The notes beneath the pieces were generated by a model. The model was not told the DNA's origin. It saw only the letters and a program-made list of their open reading frames with translations, and ran no database searches. Below are positions 1 to 8,521 of a stretch of DNA of 58,507 nt, one piece after another; within the stretch, counting starts at the first letter, position 1; each line of letters starts with the position of its first letter. Made by a program: the position numbers and the translations under genes. Source of the stretch: Methylobacterium sp. J-048 (GTDB taxonomy: Bacteria > Pseudomonadota > Alphaproteobacteria > Rhizobiales > Beijerinckiaceae); the NCBI RefSeq assembly GCF_022829515.1, contig NZ_JAKSYL010000047.1, forward strand, positions 1 to 58,507, read 5' to 3'.

Positions 1-1970
1 GCCAGCGGCACGTCGTTGCGGGTGAGCGTCAGGTCGACTTCGTTGGGCAGATACCGCAGCCCCGGCGACAGGAAGGCGAGGTTGGACGTGACCCCGTCGA
101 ACCGGCCGGTGACGCCGCCGGAAGCGCTCAGGATCGCGTAGCTGGTGCGCGGGTTGTAGGCGCCGGAGGCCGCCAGCACCTGCACGGTGCCGCCGCCGAG
201 GCTGGCCGCGCCGCCGGCGGCGATCCGGTCGGCCTGGCCGGCGGCGTTGGCCTCGACCCGGTAGACCGAGCCCGGCGCGAAGGCGACCGCGCCGGTGACG
301 GTGAGCGTGCCGATCGAGTTGCCCGGCGACACGGTACCCCCCGACAGGGCCGCGATCCCGCCGACGCTGCCCGAGCCGCCGAGCAGGCCGCCGGCATTGA
401 CCGAGACGGTGCCGGCGACGGTGCCGTTGGCGTAGAGCGCGCCGCCCTGGCCGATGCCGACATCGATGCCGAGGCGGTCGCTCGTGTCCATCCGCAGGGT
501 GCCGGTGACGTTGCCGAAGTAGCCGGCGGCGGAATACAGGTCGATGCGGCTCCAGTAGCTCAGCGGGCTGCCGTAGAAGGCCGCGAGCGCGTTGGTCTCG
601 GTGTTGACCACGATCTGGTTGATCGTGTCGGTCGCGAGCTGGCCGTAGAGGCCGCCGTTGGGCGCCAGCGTGCGGGCGGCTGAAGTCGATCCGCCGTAGA
701 GCGGCGCCAGCAGGATCGAGGCGTCGGGTCCGCCGGCCGGGGCGGCCTCGCGCGGGGCCTGAGCGAAGGACAGGGTCGGCAGGCCGTAGGTGAGGCGGGC
801 CTGGTAGGCGGCCTGGTTGGTGGCGGACGGGACGTAGGGATTGCCGGTGGTGTTGGCGGTGCTGCCCGCGCAGGCCGCGACGGTGTTGCCGCACTGGGCC
901 GCGAGATAGGCCTGGATCTGGCCCTGGGCCTGCACGAACTGGTTCGGCAGATTGATCGCGACGCCGGTCACCGCGGCGTTGTTGATATAGGCCGGATTGG
1001 TGAAGGCCTGGGCGAGGTCATAGGCCGAGAGCGCCCGGCTGCCGATGATATCGAGCGGGTAGTGCACGCCGAGCACGATGCGGCTCTCGCCGTACTCGGA
1101 GGCCCGCAGCAGCATGCTCTGGTATTGCTGCGGCACCAGCATCGCCAGCAAGTAGCCGCTCGTATACGCGTAGGTGGTGTGCCCACTCGGGAAGGACGGG
1201 TTGGTGGCGATGCCGTTCAGCGCCGTCGGGTCGAAGGCGTTGAAGCGGTTCGGCGCCACCTGGACGGGGCGGGAAGATCCATAGACGTCCTGGCCGGCCT
1301 GGGTGTTCGTGACGCCGTAGCCAAGATCGTAGACGCTGTTGGTGGTGTTGGGCAGACCGTTGGCGGTGGGCAGGCTGAAGCCCGCCGGCGCCACGGCCGG
1401 CACCGCCACGTAGTTGGCCGGGGTCACGCTCGGGTTGTTGGCCGCGCCGTTGGCGAAGTAGTTCTTGGCGACGCCCAGGTTGTTGCCCGTGAAGGTGTTG
1501 GCATTGACCAGCAGGTTGACGACGTTGCCGAGCGGTCCGCCGGCACCCTGGGCGGTACCGCGCTGATAGATCGGCCCGAGCTGTGCGCCGAGGCCGCCGA
1601 CGAGCTGCTGCGGGACGATGCCGTTGATCGGCGTCTGGCCGGGCAGTCCGCCGGCGATGTTGGCGGCGACGCCGTAGGTGCCGAGTCCCACCGAGGACAG
1701 GTTGTTGGTGGCCGAGCTCAGCAGGTTCTTGTCGCTGATCGCCAGCTGCTGGCGCGCGAGCCCGGCGCCGTTGTTCAGTGTCACCGTCTGCGACAGGTTC
1801 AGGTCCAGCGTCGCCTGGCCGGCCGCCGTCGCGTTGAGGGACAGGAACGGCGCCAGCAGATTGAGCACGTTCACGTCGGAGGCCGTCGTGTTGACGGTCT
1901 GCGCTTGTACGCCTGAACTGCACGCGGCGACCATCAATGCCGCGATCGAGACCCCATAACGAAATTTCAT
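1..1970 (-). CDS. PAP2-family acid phosphatase with autotransporter-type C-terminus (partial)
   Basis: The gene reads leftward and runs off the window edge, so its C-terminus is missing. An ATG at 1970 is followed by a secretion signal. The segment MVAAC could also act as a lipobox, so lipoprotein and Sec-cleaved forms are both possible. The three PAP2 phosphatase motifs are present: SSRP near residue 233, PSGH near 261, and SR followed by VHYPLD near 297-305. After residue ~500 the sequence becomes Gly/Ser/Thr-rich, with GGSGSVGG and SPGNSIGTLTVTG, typical of passenger strands next to an autotransporter beta-barrel. It probably exposes an acid phosphatase at the cell surface. The barrel itself is not visible, so surface anchoring is inferred. 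Confidence 0.82.
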   Translation of the reverse strand, partial: MKFRYGVSIAALMVAACSSGVQAQTVNTTASDVNVLNLLAPFLSLNATAAGQATLDLNLSQTVTLNNGAGLARQQLAISDKNLLSSATNNLSSVGLGTYGVAANIAGGLPGQTPINGIVPQQLVGGLGAQLGPIYQRGTAQGAGGPLGNVVNLLVNANTFTGNNLGVAKNYFANGAANNPSVTPANYVAVPAVAPAGFSLPTANGLPNTTNSVYDLGYGVTNTQAGQDVYGSSRPVQVAPNRFNAFDPTALNGIATNPSFPSGHTTYAYTSGYLLAMLVPQQYQSMLLRASEYGESRIVLGVHYPLDIIGSRALSAYDLAQAFTNPAYINNAAVTGVAINLPNQFVQAQGQIQAYLAAQCGNTVAACAGSTANTTGNPYVPSATNQAAYQARLTYGLPTLSFAQAPREAAPAGGPDASILLAPLYGGSTSAARTLAPNGGLYGQLATDTINQIVVNTETNALAAFYGSPLSYWSRIDLYSAAGYFGNVTGTLRMDTSDRLGIDVGIGQGGALYANGTVAGTVSVNAGGLLGGSGSVGGIAALSGGTVSPGNSIGTLTVTGAVAFAPGSVYRVEANAAGQADRIAAGGAASLGGGTVQVLAASGAYNPRTSYAILSASGGVTGRFDGVTSNLAFLSPGLRYLPNEVDLTLTRNDVPL

Positions 1971-2467
1971 TCCTGGCCCCCAAGCCTGCGGCCATTCGGC
2001 CTGCGGCGGGAGGTTTAGCGAAATCTACGACCAAGAATGTGTCATAATTCATTCACAATTCTTTGAATCTCCTCCTGTATCTCGACTGCAACAGGTTGGT
2101 ATCTTAGTCGGCATAGATTTTATTCGAAACTTACTTTCGTCTTGCTATCCATTCAGCCGACGCGCGATCGTCAAAGCTTCGCGCGCCCCGTCGATCCTGA
2201 CGCCTCCTTCGATCATGGAGCCGGACTATCCGTGGACGGACGTCACTTCTCGGAACGCCGGATGGACACCGTCGTACCAGTAAACGCGCCAGTCCAGGGC
2301 TCGAGGAAAATGGAATTGACTTCACGCCGACTGATATCTTCGGATCAGCGGCCGCAGACGCACGAATATAATGCTTCTGCGGATCCACGCGGTAAAACGT
2401 CACTAAAGCGTCATCCTGCAATCTTAATCCGGCCCCGCCACCCAAAAACGTTTCACCGCGAGGGCTC
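1971..2467. other. intergenic region between phosphatase and phosphate transporter
   Basis: About 500 bases separate the two divergent genes. The stretch is AT-richer than its surroundings near 2040-2140. It holds a PHO-box-like direct repeat close to the transporter gene. Short open frames on both strands here lack ribosome-binding sites and recognisable domains, and I do not call a gene. Confidence 0.6.
2397..2414 (+). promoter_or_regulatory. putative PHO box (PhoB site)
   Basis: ACGTCACTAAAGCGTCAT contains two GTCA cores exactly 11 bases apart, the spacing of a PHO-box direct repeat. It ends about 53 bases before the start of the PiT transporter gene. The match to the CTGTCA-type half-site is imperfect at the first two positions of each half. 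Confidence 0.45.
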
Positions 2468-4096
2468 ATGTCCGATTCCGCCGTAATGCCGCAGTCGGTG
2501 GCGGAGGGCAGGCCTGCAGGCGGTCCGCGCCTCGATCACGGAATCCATCTGGGCGGCGTGGTCGCCTTCCTGGCGGTCCTGGTGGCCGGCCTCGGCTATG
2601 CGGTGGTGAGCCTCGTCACCGACATGAACGCGGTCGGCGAGGCGCCGCTGGCCTACGGGGCCTTCGCGCTGCTCGGGCTCGCCCTGCTGATCGCCCTCGC
2701 CTTCGAGTTCGTGAACGGGTTCCACGACACCGCCAACGCGGTGGCGACCGTGATCTACACCCACTCGATGCCGCCCCTGGTGGCGGTGATCTGGTCGGGC
2801 TTCTTCAACTTTTTGGGAGTGATGCTGTCCTCCGGCGCGGTGGCCTACGCCATCGTAACCCTGCTGCCGGTGGAGCTGATCCTGCATGTCGGCTCGGGGG
2901 CCGGCTACGCGATGATCTTTGCGCTGCTGCTCGCCGCGATCATCTGGAACCTCGGGACCTGGGCGTTCGGCCTGCCGAACTCCTCGTCGCACGCCCTGAT
3001 CGGCTCGGTGCTGGGCGTCGGCCTCGCCAACCAGCTGATGAGCGGCGGCACCGGCACGGCTGGGGTCGACTGGGGCCAGGCGCTCAACGTGTTCAAGGCG
3101 CTGCTGTTCTCGCCGCTCTGCGGCTTCGTCCTCGCGGCACTGCTGCTGCTCGCCCTAAAATTCACGATCCGGCGCAAGGATCTTTACGAAGCCCCCAAGG
3201 GTGAGGCGCCGCCGCCGGTGTGGATCCGCGGCCTCCTGATCCTGACCTGCACGCTGGTGTCGTTCTTCCACGGCGGCAATGATGGCCAGAAGGGCATGGG
3301 CCTGATCATGCTGATCCTGATCGGCGCCGCGCCCACCGCCTACGCGCTGAACCGGACCATGTCGGACGACACGACCCCGGCCTTCGTCCAGACCTCGACG
3401 GAGGCGAGCCAAGTGTTCGCTGCCCGCGCGGCCGGGGCCCCACCGCCGGAGGCCGCGCAGGCGCGCCGGACGGTGACGGACGCGCTGAAGAGCAAGGACC
3501 TGAACCGGCCTCCGGTCTACGCCGCGCTCTCCGCACTCGCGACCGACATCGCCGCCAGCGTGAAGAATTACGGCGCGATCCGCACCGTGCCGGCCGCCCA
3601 GACCGAGAACCTGCGCAGCGACATGTACCTTGCCGCCGACGCGGTGCGCCTGCTGCCGAGCGCGGGAGCGGACCTCTCGGAGGCCGACAAGGCGACCCTG
3701 AAGAGCTATAGCGGGCTGCTCAACAACGGCACCCGCTACATCCCGGGTTGGGTGAAAGTCTGCGTCGCGCTGGCGCTCGGGCTCGGCACCATGGTCGGCT
3801 GGAAGCGCATCGTCGTGACGGTGGGCGAGAAGATCGGCAAGACCCACCTCACCTACGCGCAGGGCGCCTCGGCCGAGATCGTGGCCGCGGGTACGATCGG
3901 GCTCGCCGAACTCTACGGCCTGCCGGTCTCGACCACGCACATCCTGTCGTCCGGCGTCGCCGGAACGATGGCGGCCAATGGCTCGGGCCTCCAGATGGCC
4001 ACGGTGCGCAACATGGCGCTCGCCTGGGTGCTGACCCTGCCGGCCGCCATTACCCTGGCGGCGGGGTTGTTCTTCCTCCTGCGCCACGTGTTCTGA
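2468..4096 (+). CDS. pit: inorganic phosphate transporter, PiT family
   Basis: A 542-residue inner-membrane protein importing inorganic phosphate, usually as a metal-phosphate/proton symporter. The two PiT signatures are present: FVNGFHDTANAVATVIY near residue 79 and FFHGGNDGQKGMG near 261. Hydrophobic halves flank a soluble loop of about 130 residues (~300-430) rich in Ala and Glu, typical of long alphaproteobacterial PiT proteins. It starts with ATG. A PHO-box-like repeat lies upstream and a surface phosphatase is divergent, suggesting phosphate release and uptake are linked. In rhizobia PiT can be repressed by PhoB, so the sign of regulation here is unknown. Confidence 0.93.
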   Translation: MSDSAVMPQSVAEGRPAGGPRLDHGIHLGGVVAFLAVLVAGLGYAVVSLVTDMNAVGEAPLAYGAFALLGLALLIALAFEFVNGFHDTANAVATVIYTHSMPPLVAVIWSGFFNFLGVMLSSGAVAYAIVTLLPVELILHVGSGAGYAMIFALLLAAIIWNLGTWAFGLPNSSSHALIGSVLGVGLANQLMSGGTGTAGVDWGQALNVFKALLFSPLCGFVLAALLLLALKFTIRRKDLYEAPKGEAPPPVWIRGLLILTCTLVSFFHGGNDGQKGMGLIMLILIGAAPTAYALNRTMSDDTTPAFVQTSTEASQVFAARAAGAPPPEAAQARRTVTDALKSKDLNRPPVYAALSALATDIAASVKNYGAIRTVPAAQTENLRSDMYLAADAVRLLPSAGADLSEADKATLKSYSGLLNNGTRYIPGWVKVCVALALGLGTMVGWKRIVVTVGEKIGKTHLTYAQGASAEIVAAGTIGLAELYGLPVSTTHILSSGVAGTMAANGSGLQMATVRNMALAWVLTLPAAITLAAGLFFLLRHVF

Positions 4097-4137
4097 CGCG
4101 GCCAGGCCCGCAGCCCACAGGCGGACGTTCGAACAGG

Positions 4138-4172
4138 CAGGGCCGTGTCCGCGATCGGCGGGAGCGGCCCTG
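4138..4172. terminator. hairpin downstream of pit
   Basis: CAGGGCCG (4138-4145) pairs with CGGCCCTG (4165-4172) around a 19-base loop, just after the pit stop codon. There is no U-tract. Confidence 0.4.
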
Positions 4173-4180
4173 TCGCGTTG

Positions 4181-4200
4181 GGTCCCGGCTTTCCGGGACC
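4181..4200. terminator. convergent hairpin between pit and the small leftward gene
   Basis: GGTCCCGG and CCGGGACC form a perfect 8-bp stem with a CTTT loop, between two genes that read toward each other. It can serve either strand but lacks a strong U-tract. Confidence 0.5.
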
Positions 4201-4439
4201 TACGGGCGGGTCATAGCGCGGACGAAGGCCAGGCAGGTGCGGCGCGCGGCGACGGTCTCGATCGCCATGAACGCCGTGACGAGATCCGCGGCCTGCTCGA
4301 CGGTCTCGCTCCGCTCGAACTCGTCCGGAAAGAACGCGGCGACCGGCAGGTGAAGCGTGTCGGCGATGCGTTCCAGCATCGCCGCGGAGCGGTCCGCCTC
4401 CGGGTGCCCGTGAGCCAGCTGGGTCATAGCGCGTGTCAT
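4200..4439 (-). CDS. small protein resembling the C-terminal part of XRE-type regulators
   Basis: A 79-residue protein starting three bases after the MucR-like gene stops, so the two are probably co-transcribed. The N-terminal half (AMLERIADTLHLPVAAFFPDEF) resembles the last helix of an XRE DNA-binding domain. The C-terminal half (RRTCLAFVRAMT) resembles the tail of rhizobial XRE regulators that ends in an LALVRAL-like helix. No complete helix-turn-helix is present, so it may be a partner or modulator rather than a free-standing DNA binder. It has no assigned function. Confidence 0.6.
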   Translation of the reverse strand: MTRAMTQLAHGHPEADRSAAMLERIADTLHLPVAAFFPDEFERSETVEQAADLVTAFMAIETVAARRTCLAFVRAMTRP

Positions 4440-4442
4440 CGC

Positions 4443-4856
4443 TCAATCGACCTGAAGGCCGAGCTGGATCGCCCGGGCGATTTCCGAGCGCCGCGCGGCG
4501 TAGCCGGGCGCGACCATCGGATAGTCGGCGGGCAGGCCGAACTTGGCGCGGTAGCGCTCGGGCGTGAGGCCGTTCGCGGTGAGATGGCGCTTGAGCGTCT
4601 TGTAGGACCGGCCGTCGATGAAGCTGATCAAGCCGTCCTGCGTGATCGAGGCCTCGATCTGCGCGGCAGCCGGGCCGGTCCAGGACGCGGCGGAACCCGC
4701 GGGGCTCTTCTGAAGCACCGCGATCGCCGCGTGAACCTGGTCGATCAGAACCGGCAGGTCACCCGCCCCCACGTGATTGCGCGACACGTAGGCCGCGACG
4801 ATGGCACCGACTTTTTCGAGCAGGAAGGAGGAGCGGGGTTCGGGTTGGTTGATCAT
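4443..4856 (-). CDS. MucR/Ros-family transcriptional regulator with missing zinc ligands
   Basis: A 137-residue regulator by my choice of start, ATG at 4856 (MINQPEPRSSFLLEK), which matches the usual length and N-terminus of MucR. A TTG at 5018 would add 54 poorly fitting residues. The family core is clear: IVAAYVSRNHVGAGDLPVLI, then SYKTLKRHL, YRAKFGLPADYPMVAPGYA and ARAIQLG. In Ros the zinc is held by two Cys and two His. Here the Cys positions read S and D (LISFIDGRSYKTLKRHL) and the last His is absent, leaving one ligand. Related Mesorhizobium Ml proteins lack zinc and still bind AT-rich DNA, so this one probably acts as a global repressor/architectural protein too. Confidence 0.85.
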   Translation of the reverse strand: MINQPEPRSSFLLEKVGAIVAAYVSRNHVGAGDLPVLIDQVHAAIAVLQKSPAGSAASWTGPAAAQIEASITQDGLISFIDGRSYKTLKRHLTANGLTPERYRAKFGLPADYPMVAPGYAARRSEIARAIQLGLQVD

Positions 4857-5107
4857 GTCAGGTGCCGCGATCCGATATTGCGTTACGAATATCCCCGCCG
4901 ACCGATCGACGGCCCGAAGGTTCGCCTCAGTGATCGAGAGACGCAGGATATCCCACCGAGGCCGAGTTGCCACGGAAACCTCAGGTTGCTCAAATGCATC
5001 CCTTGAGGCTGGAAACAATATACAATATGTGTCTGGCGGCGCTTGTCTGAAGACGCGGATCCCTTGTCCCCGTCGCGCGAAATGCCGGTCGATAAAAAAA
5101 TTTACTT

Positions 5108-6067
5108 ATGGAAGCACTGTTTTCGACCGAGGGCCTTAACCCATTGCAGAGCTTTCGGCGCTGGCGGGAGGCGCTGGTCGGTCGGGGCGTGCCCCTGGAG
5201 CAGGCGCGCCTCGACGACGGCCCCTTCGCCGCCAAGCTGGAGGCCGCCCGCGTCGGTCCCCTGCTGCTGACCCGCGTCTCGCACGGCGCCATGCGCAGCG
5301 AGGCGACGCGCGGGCTGATCCAGCGCAACGGCAAGGACGGCACCGTCGTGGTGATCTTCAAGCTCGCGGGCAGATCGACGCGCAGCCAGGATGACCGAAG
5401 CTCGGTCCAGCAGCGCGGCGACTTGGTGGTGATCGACCATCGCCAGGCCGCGCACGAGTCGAGCACGGACAGCCAGTCCATGTTCCTGGAGCTGCCCCGG
5501 GAGCGGCTCGAGGGCGTGCTCGGCTCCACGAGGCTCTACACATCCCTGACGATGGGCGGGGACGTCGCCTCAACGGCCTTGACGGTCAAGTTCTTCCACG
5601 AGCTGGCCCGCGTGCGTGATCGGCTCGATCCCGATTCCGCCGCCCGTATGGCGTCGGTCGGCGTCGACCTGATCGTGGCCAGCATCGCCGATCGCTTAGC
5701 CAAAGAGGTTTCGCGACCGCTGCATGGCACCGTCGTGGTCCAGCGCGCCAAGGCGCATGTCGAGGCTCATCTCGGCGACCCGACCCTCGACCCGCCACAA
5801 CTCGCCGCAGCGATGGGCGTCTCCCTCCGCCGGCTCCAGGAATTGTTCCACGCGCGCGGCCAGCACATCTCCGACTGGATCTGGCAGCGCCGGCTGGAGG
5901 TCGCGGCCAAGCGCCTGGCCGACCCGGGCTGCGCCCACCTGCCGATCGGCACCCTGGCCTTCGGCTGCGGCTTCGCGAGCCAAGCCCATTTCTCGCGCCG
6001 CTTCAAGGAGCGCTACGGCAGCACGCCCCGCGAATATCGCCATGCCGCGTTTGTGAGCACCGCTTAG
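5108..6067 (+). CDS. AraC-family transcriptional regulator, paralogue 1 of 3
   Basis: A 319-residue regulator. Residues 1-190 form a ligand-sensing domain of the AraC_binding_2/FeaR type (MEALFSTEGLNPLQSFRRW, then DLVVIDHRQA near 110). Residues ~210-310 form the paired helix-turn-helix: LDPPQLAAAMGVSLRRLQELF, then IGTLAFGCGFASQAHFSRRFKE. It is first in a tandem array of three genes of identical length, divergent from the MucR-like gene. The ATG at 5108 follows an A-rich stretch with no clear ribosome-binding site. The ligand is unknown. Confidence 0.9.
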   Translation: MEALFSTEGLNPLQSFRRWREALVGRGVPLEQARLDDGPFAAKLEAARVGPLLLTRVSHGAMRSEATRGLIQRNGKDGTVVVIFKLAGRSTRSQDDRSSVQQRGDLVVIDHRQAAHESSTDSQSMFLELPRERLEGVLGSTRLYTSLTMGGDVASTALTVKFFHELARVRDRLDPDSAARMASVGVDLIVASIADRLAKEVSRPLHGTVVVQRAKAHVEAHLGDPTLDPPQLAAAMGVSLRRLQELFHARGQHISDWIWQRRLEVAAKRLADPGCAHLPIGTLAFGCGFASQAHFSRRFKERYGSTPREYRHAAFVSTA

Positions 6068-6105
6068 AGCCGTTCCCGATCGCACCACGATCGGGAACGG
6101 CTCTA
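6065..6105. terminator. perfect 18-bp hairpin spanning the stop codon of AraC paralogue 1
   Basis: TAGAGCCGTTCCCGATCG (6065-6082) is the exact reverse complement of 6088-6105, with a 5-base CACCA loop. The left arm begins with the TAG stop codon. It lacks a U-tract, so it may be an mRNA-stabilising hairpin or dispersed palindrome rather than a classical terminator. Confidence 0.6.
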
Positions 6106-6207
6106 AATCCTCGATTTGACGCGCTCGCCGACGCCGAACCGGCATCCACTTCGGCGCCGAGCGCTCCACGCCACCGCACCACCCGGCATCGTTGGGGACC
6201 AGGACCC

Positions 6208-7167
6208 GTGCAGCCCGTTTTTTCGACCGACGGCCTCCACCCGAAGAACAGCTTCAAGATCTGGCGGGACGTGCTGTTCGAGCGGCTCGTGCCGATCAAG
6301 ATGGAGCGGCTCGATGACAGGCCGTTCGCAGGCAAGATGGAGGTCGCCAACGTCGGCTCCCTCAATATGAGCCGCGTCACGCAGGGCGCCCTGCGTAGCG
6401 AGACGACGCCCCAGGCGGCACGCCAGCACGACAGGGCCGGCATGGCCGTGGTGGTGTTCAAGCTCGCCGGCGCGTCGTCCTGCCTTCAGGACGGCCGGGA
6501 CTCGGTGCAGAAGCCGGGCGACATCGTCGTGCTCGATCATCGGCCGGCCGTGGTGACGACGGGCCCGGGCAGCCAGTCCCTGTTCCTGGAGCTCCCGCGC
6601 GAGCGCCTGGAGAGCATGCTCGGTCCGACCCGGCTCTACACCGCCCTGTCGATGGGTGCGGAGCTGGCTTCGAGCAGCCTGGCCTCGACCTTCTTCCGTG
6701 AGCTGATCCAGGTGCGCCACCGCCTCGACCCCGACGCGGCAGAGCGGATGTCGACGATCGGCGTCGATCTCATCGTGGCCTGCATCGCCGAGCGGATGGC
6801 CAGGGAGGTGCCGCAGCCCTTACACGGCACCGTCGTGGTCCAGCGGGCGAAGGCGTTCGTGGAGGCCAATCTAGGCGACCCGACCCTCGACCCGCCGCAG
6901 CTCGCGGCTGCGGTCGGCGTGTCGCTGCGGCGGCTCCAGGAGTTGTTCCACGAGCGCGGCCAGCACATCTCCGACTGGATCTGGCAGCGCCGGCTCGAGG
7001 CGGCCGCCAAGCGGCTGGCCGACCCGAGCGGCGCCCATGTGCAGATCGGCGCCGTGGCGTTCGGGTGCGGCTTCGCCAGCCAGGCCCACTTCTCGCGCCG
7101 CTTCAAGGAACGCTACGGCATGCCGCCCAGCGAGTACCGACACGCGGCCTTCCTGAGCACCGCGTAG
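6208..7167 (+). CDS. AraC-family transcriptional regulator, paralogue 2 of 3
   Basis: A 319-residue paralogue of the upstream gene, most similar to it in the DNA-binding half, where long stretches match exactly (GQHISDWIWQRRLE, QAHFSRRFKERYG). The start is GTG at 6208, preceded by AGGA, and aligns with the N-terminus of paralogue 1 (MQPVFSTDGLHPKNSFKIW). The sensing half has diverged more than the helix-turn-helix half. The pattern suggests duplication, with near-identical operator recognition and changing ligand specificity. Confidence 0.9.
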   Translation: MQPVFSTDGLHPKNSFKIWRDVLFERLVPIKMERLDDRPFAGKMEVANVGSLNMSRVTQGALRSETTPQAARQHDRAGMAVVVFKLAGASSCLQDGRDSVQKPGDIVVLDHRPAVVTTGPGSQSLFLELPRERLESMLGPTRLYTALSMGAELASSSLASTFFRELIQVRHRLDPDAAERMSTIGVDLIVACIAERMAREVPQPLHGTVVVQRAKAFVEANLGDPTLDPPQLAAAVGVSLRRLQELFHERGQHISDWIWQRRLEAAAKRLADPSGAHVQIGAVAFGCGFASQAHFSRRFKERYGMPPSEYRHAAFLSTA

Positions 7168-7548
7168 GGGCGTGCTGCGGCTTGGCGGCGCCAAAGCCGG
7201 TGCCGAGACCGGGAAGCCCGGCGAAATCCCATCGCCGACGCGGCGGGACGCCCGCTCCCGTGCATCCGCCCCGACTGCATGCAGGCCAGGCAGAGCGAAA
7301 GCCGGACTGCCAAGCCCGCCAGCGGGACAGGGGGCCGGAGGCGCAACGGCGTGCCGTATTTGCCTAAGCCGGCGCATTTTTGATATACGAATGCAGCAAC
7401 ACTCAGATAAAGGCACCACGTCGCCGGGCAAATATTTTGTTTTTGCTCAAAAAGATCTCGATAAACAATCGATGAACTGAGATCATACTGCGGAAGCGCA
7501 TCGCAGATTCATCCTGCAAAACCGATTGGCGAAAACGGAATTATATGT
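7168..7548 (+). other. intergenic region with AT-rich promoter-like end
   Basis: The first ~200 bases are GC-rich and featureless. From about 7380 the sequence turns AT-rich up to the start of the third AraC gene, consistent with a promoter or MucR/H-NS-like target. No gene is recognised in it. Confidence 0.5.
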
Positions 7549-8508
7549 ATGAAATTATTGTTTTTATCAGAAAAACTTCCTATCAATAAAAGATTCACCC
7601 GGTGGCTGGAGCTGCTGGAGGAGCAACGCCTACCGCTCGAGCAAAAGCAGCTCGACGCCGCTCCCTTCGAGGCCAAGCTGGAGATCGCCACGCTGGGCCC
7701 CCTCACGATGACCCGGGTTTCGGAGGGCCCTTTGCGCACCGAGGCGACGCCCAGCGCCATCCGCCGTCTGGGTGACGAGGGCTGCATCAGCGTGGGCTTC
7801 ACCCTCGCCGGCGAGAGGACGGTGCAGCAGAGGGATCGAGCATCGACACAACGGCAGGGCGACCTGGTCGTGATCGAACATCAGCCGGCCGTGATGACGA
7901 CGAGCCCGGGCAATCAGTCCCTGTACCTGAAGATGCCCCGCGAACGCCTGGAGAGCGTGCTCGGGCCGGCCCGGCGCTACGCGGCCCTGACCATAGGGGC
8001 GGACCTTGCCACCACGACCCTGGCGACGAGCTTCTTCGAGGAGCTGAGCCGCATGCATCACCGGCTCGACCCTGTGACGGTCGCCCGCATGGGGTCGATC
8101 GGCGTGGACCTGATCGTGGCCAGCATCGCCGAGCGGATCGCCCAGGACGTGCCGCTTCCGCTCAGCGGCTCCGTCCTGGTCCAGCGGGCCAAGGCTTATA
8201 TCGAGGCCCATCTCGGCGATCCGAATCTGGACCCGCCCCAACTCTCGGCCGCCATCGGCGTGTCCGTGCACCAGCTCCAGGAGCTGTTCCACGAGCGCGG
8301 CCAGCACGTCTCCGACTGGATCTGGCAGCGCCGGCTGGAGGTCGCGGCCGATCGCCTGGCCGACCCGGCCTGCGCCCACATGCCCCTCGGCACCCTGGCC
8401 GGCGGCTGCGGCTTCAGCAATCGCAGCCACTTCTCCCGCCGCTTCAAGGACCGGTTCGGCCTGGCACCCAGCGAGTTCCGGCACGCCGTCGGGCTGGGCG
8501 GGCGATAG
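7549..8508 (+). CDS. AraC-family transcriptional regulator, paralogue 3 of 3
   Basis: A 319-residue protein and the most diverged of the three paralogues. It keeps the architecture: sensing domain ~1-190, and AraC helix-turn-helix pair ~215-315 with LDPPQLSAAIGVSVHQLQELF and LAGGCGFSNRSHFSRRFKDRFG. Its first ~15 codons (MKLLFLSEKLPINKRF) are AT-rich, in contrast to the rest of the gene, and continue the AT-rich upstream stretch. This may reduce 5' mRNA structure or mark a recombination junction. The start is ATG at 7549. The next gene is a leftward MFS transporter 14 bases after its stop. Confidence 0.9.
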   Translation: MKLLFLSEKLPINKRFTRWLELLEEQRLPLEQKQLDAAPFEAKLEIATLGPLTMTRVSEGPLRTEATPSAIRRLGDEGCISVGFTLAGERTVQQRDRASTQRQGDLVVIEHQPAVMTTSPGNQSLYLKMPRERLESVLGPARRYAALTIGADLATTTLATSFFEELSRMHHRLDPVTVARMGSIGVDLIVASIAERIAQDVPLPLSGSVLVQRAKAYIEAHLGDPNLDPPQLSAAIGVSVHQLQELFHERGQHVSDWIWQRRLEVAADRLADPACAHMPLGTLAGGCGFSNRSHFSRRFKDRFGLAPSEFRHAVGLGGR

Positions 8509-8521
8509 CGGTCCGCCGCCC

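Noticed and set aside
4857..5018. N-terminal extension of the MucR-like gene to a TTG at 5018
   Set aside because: The additional 54 residues are outside the family, while the ATG at 4856 gives the standard length.
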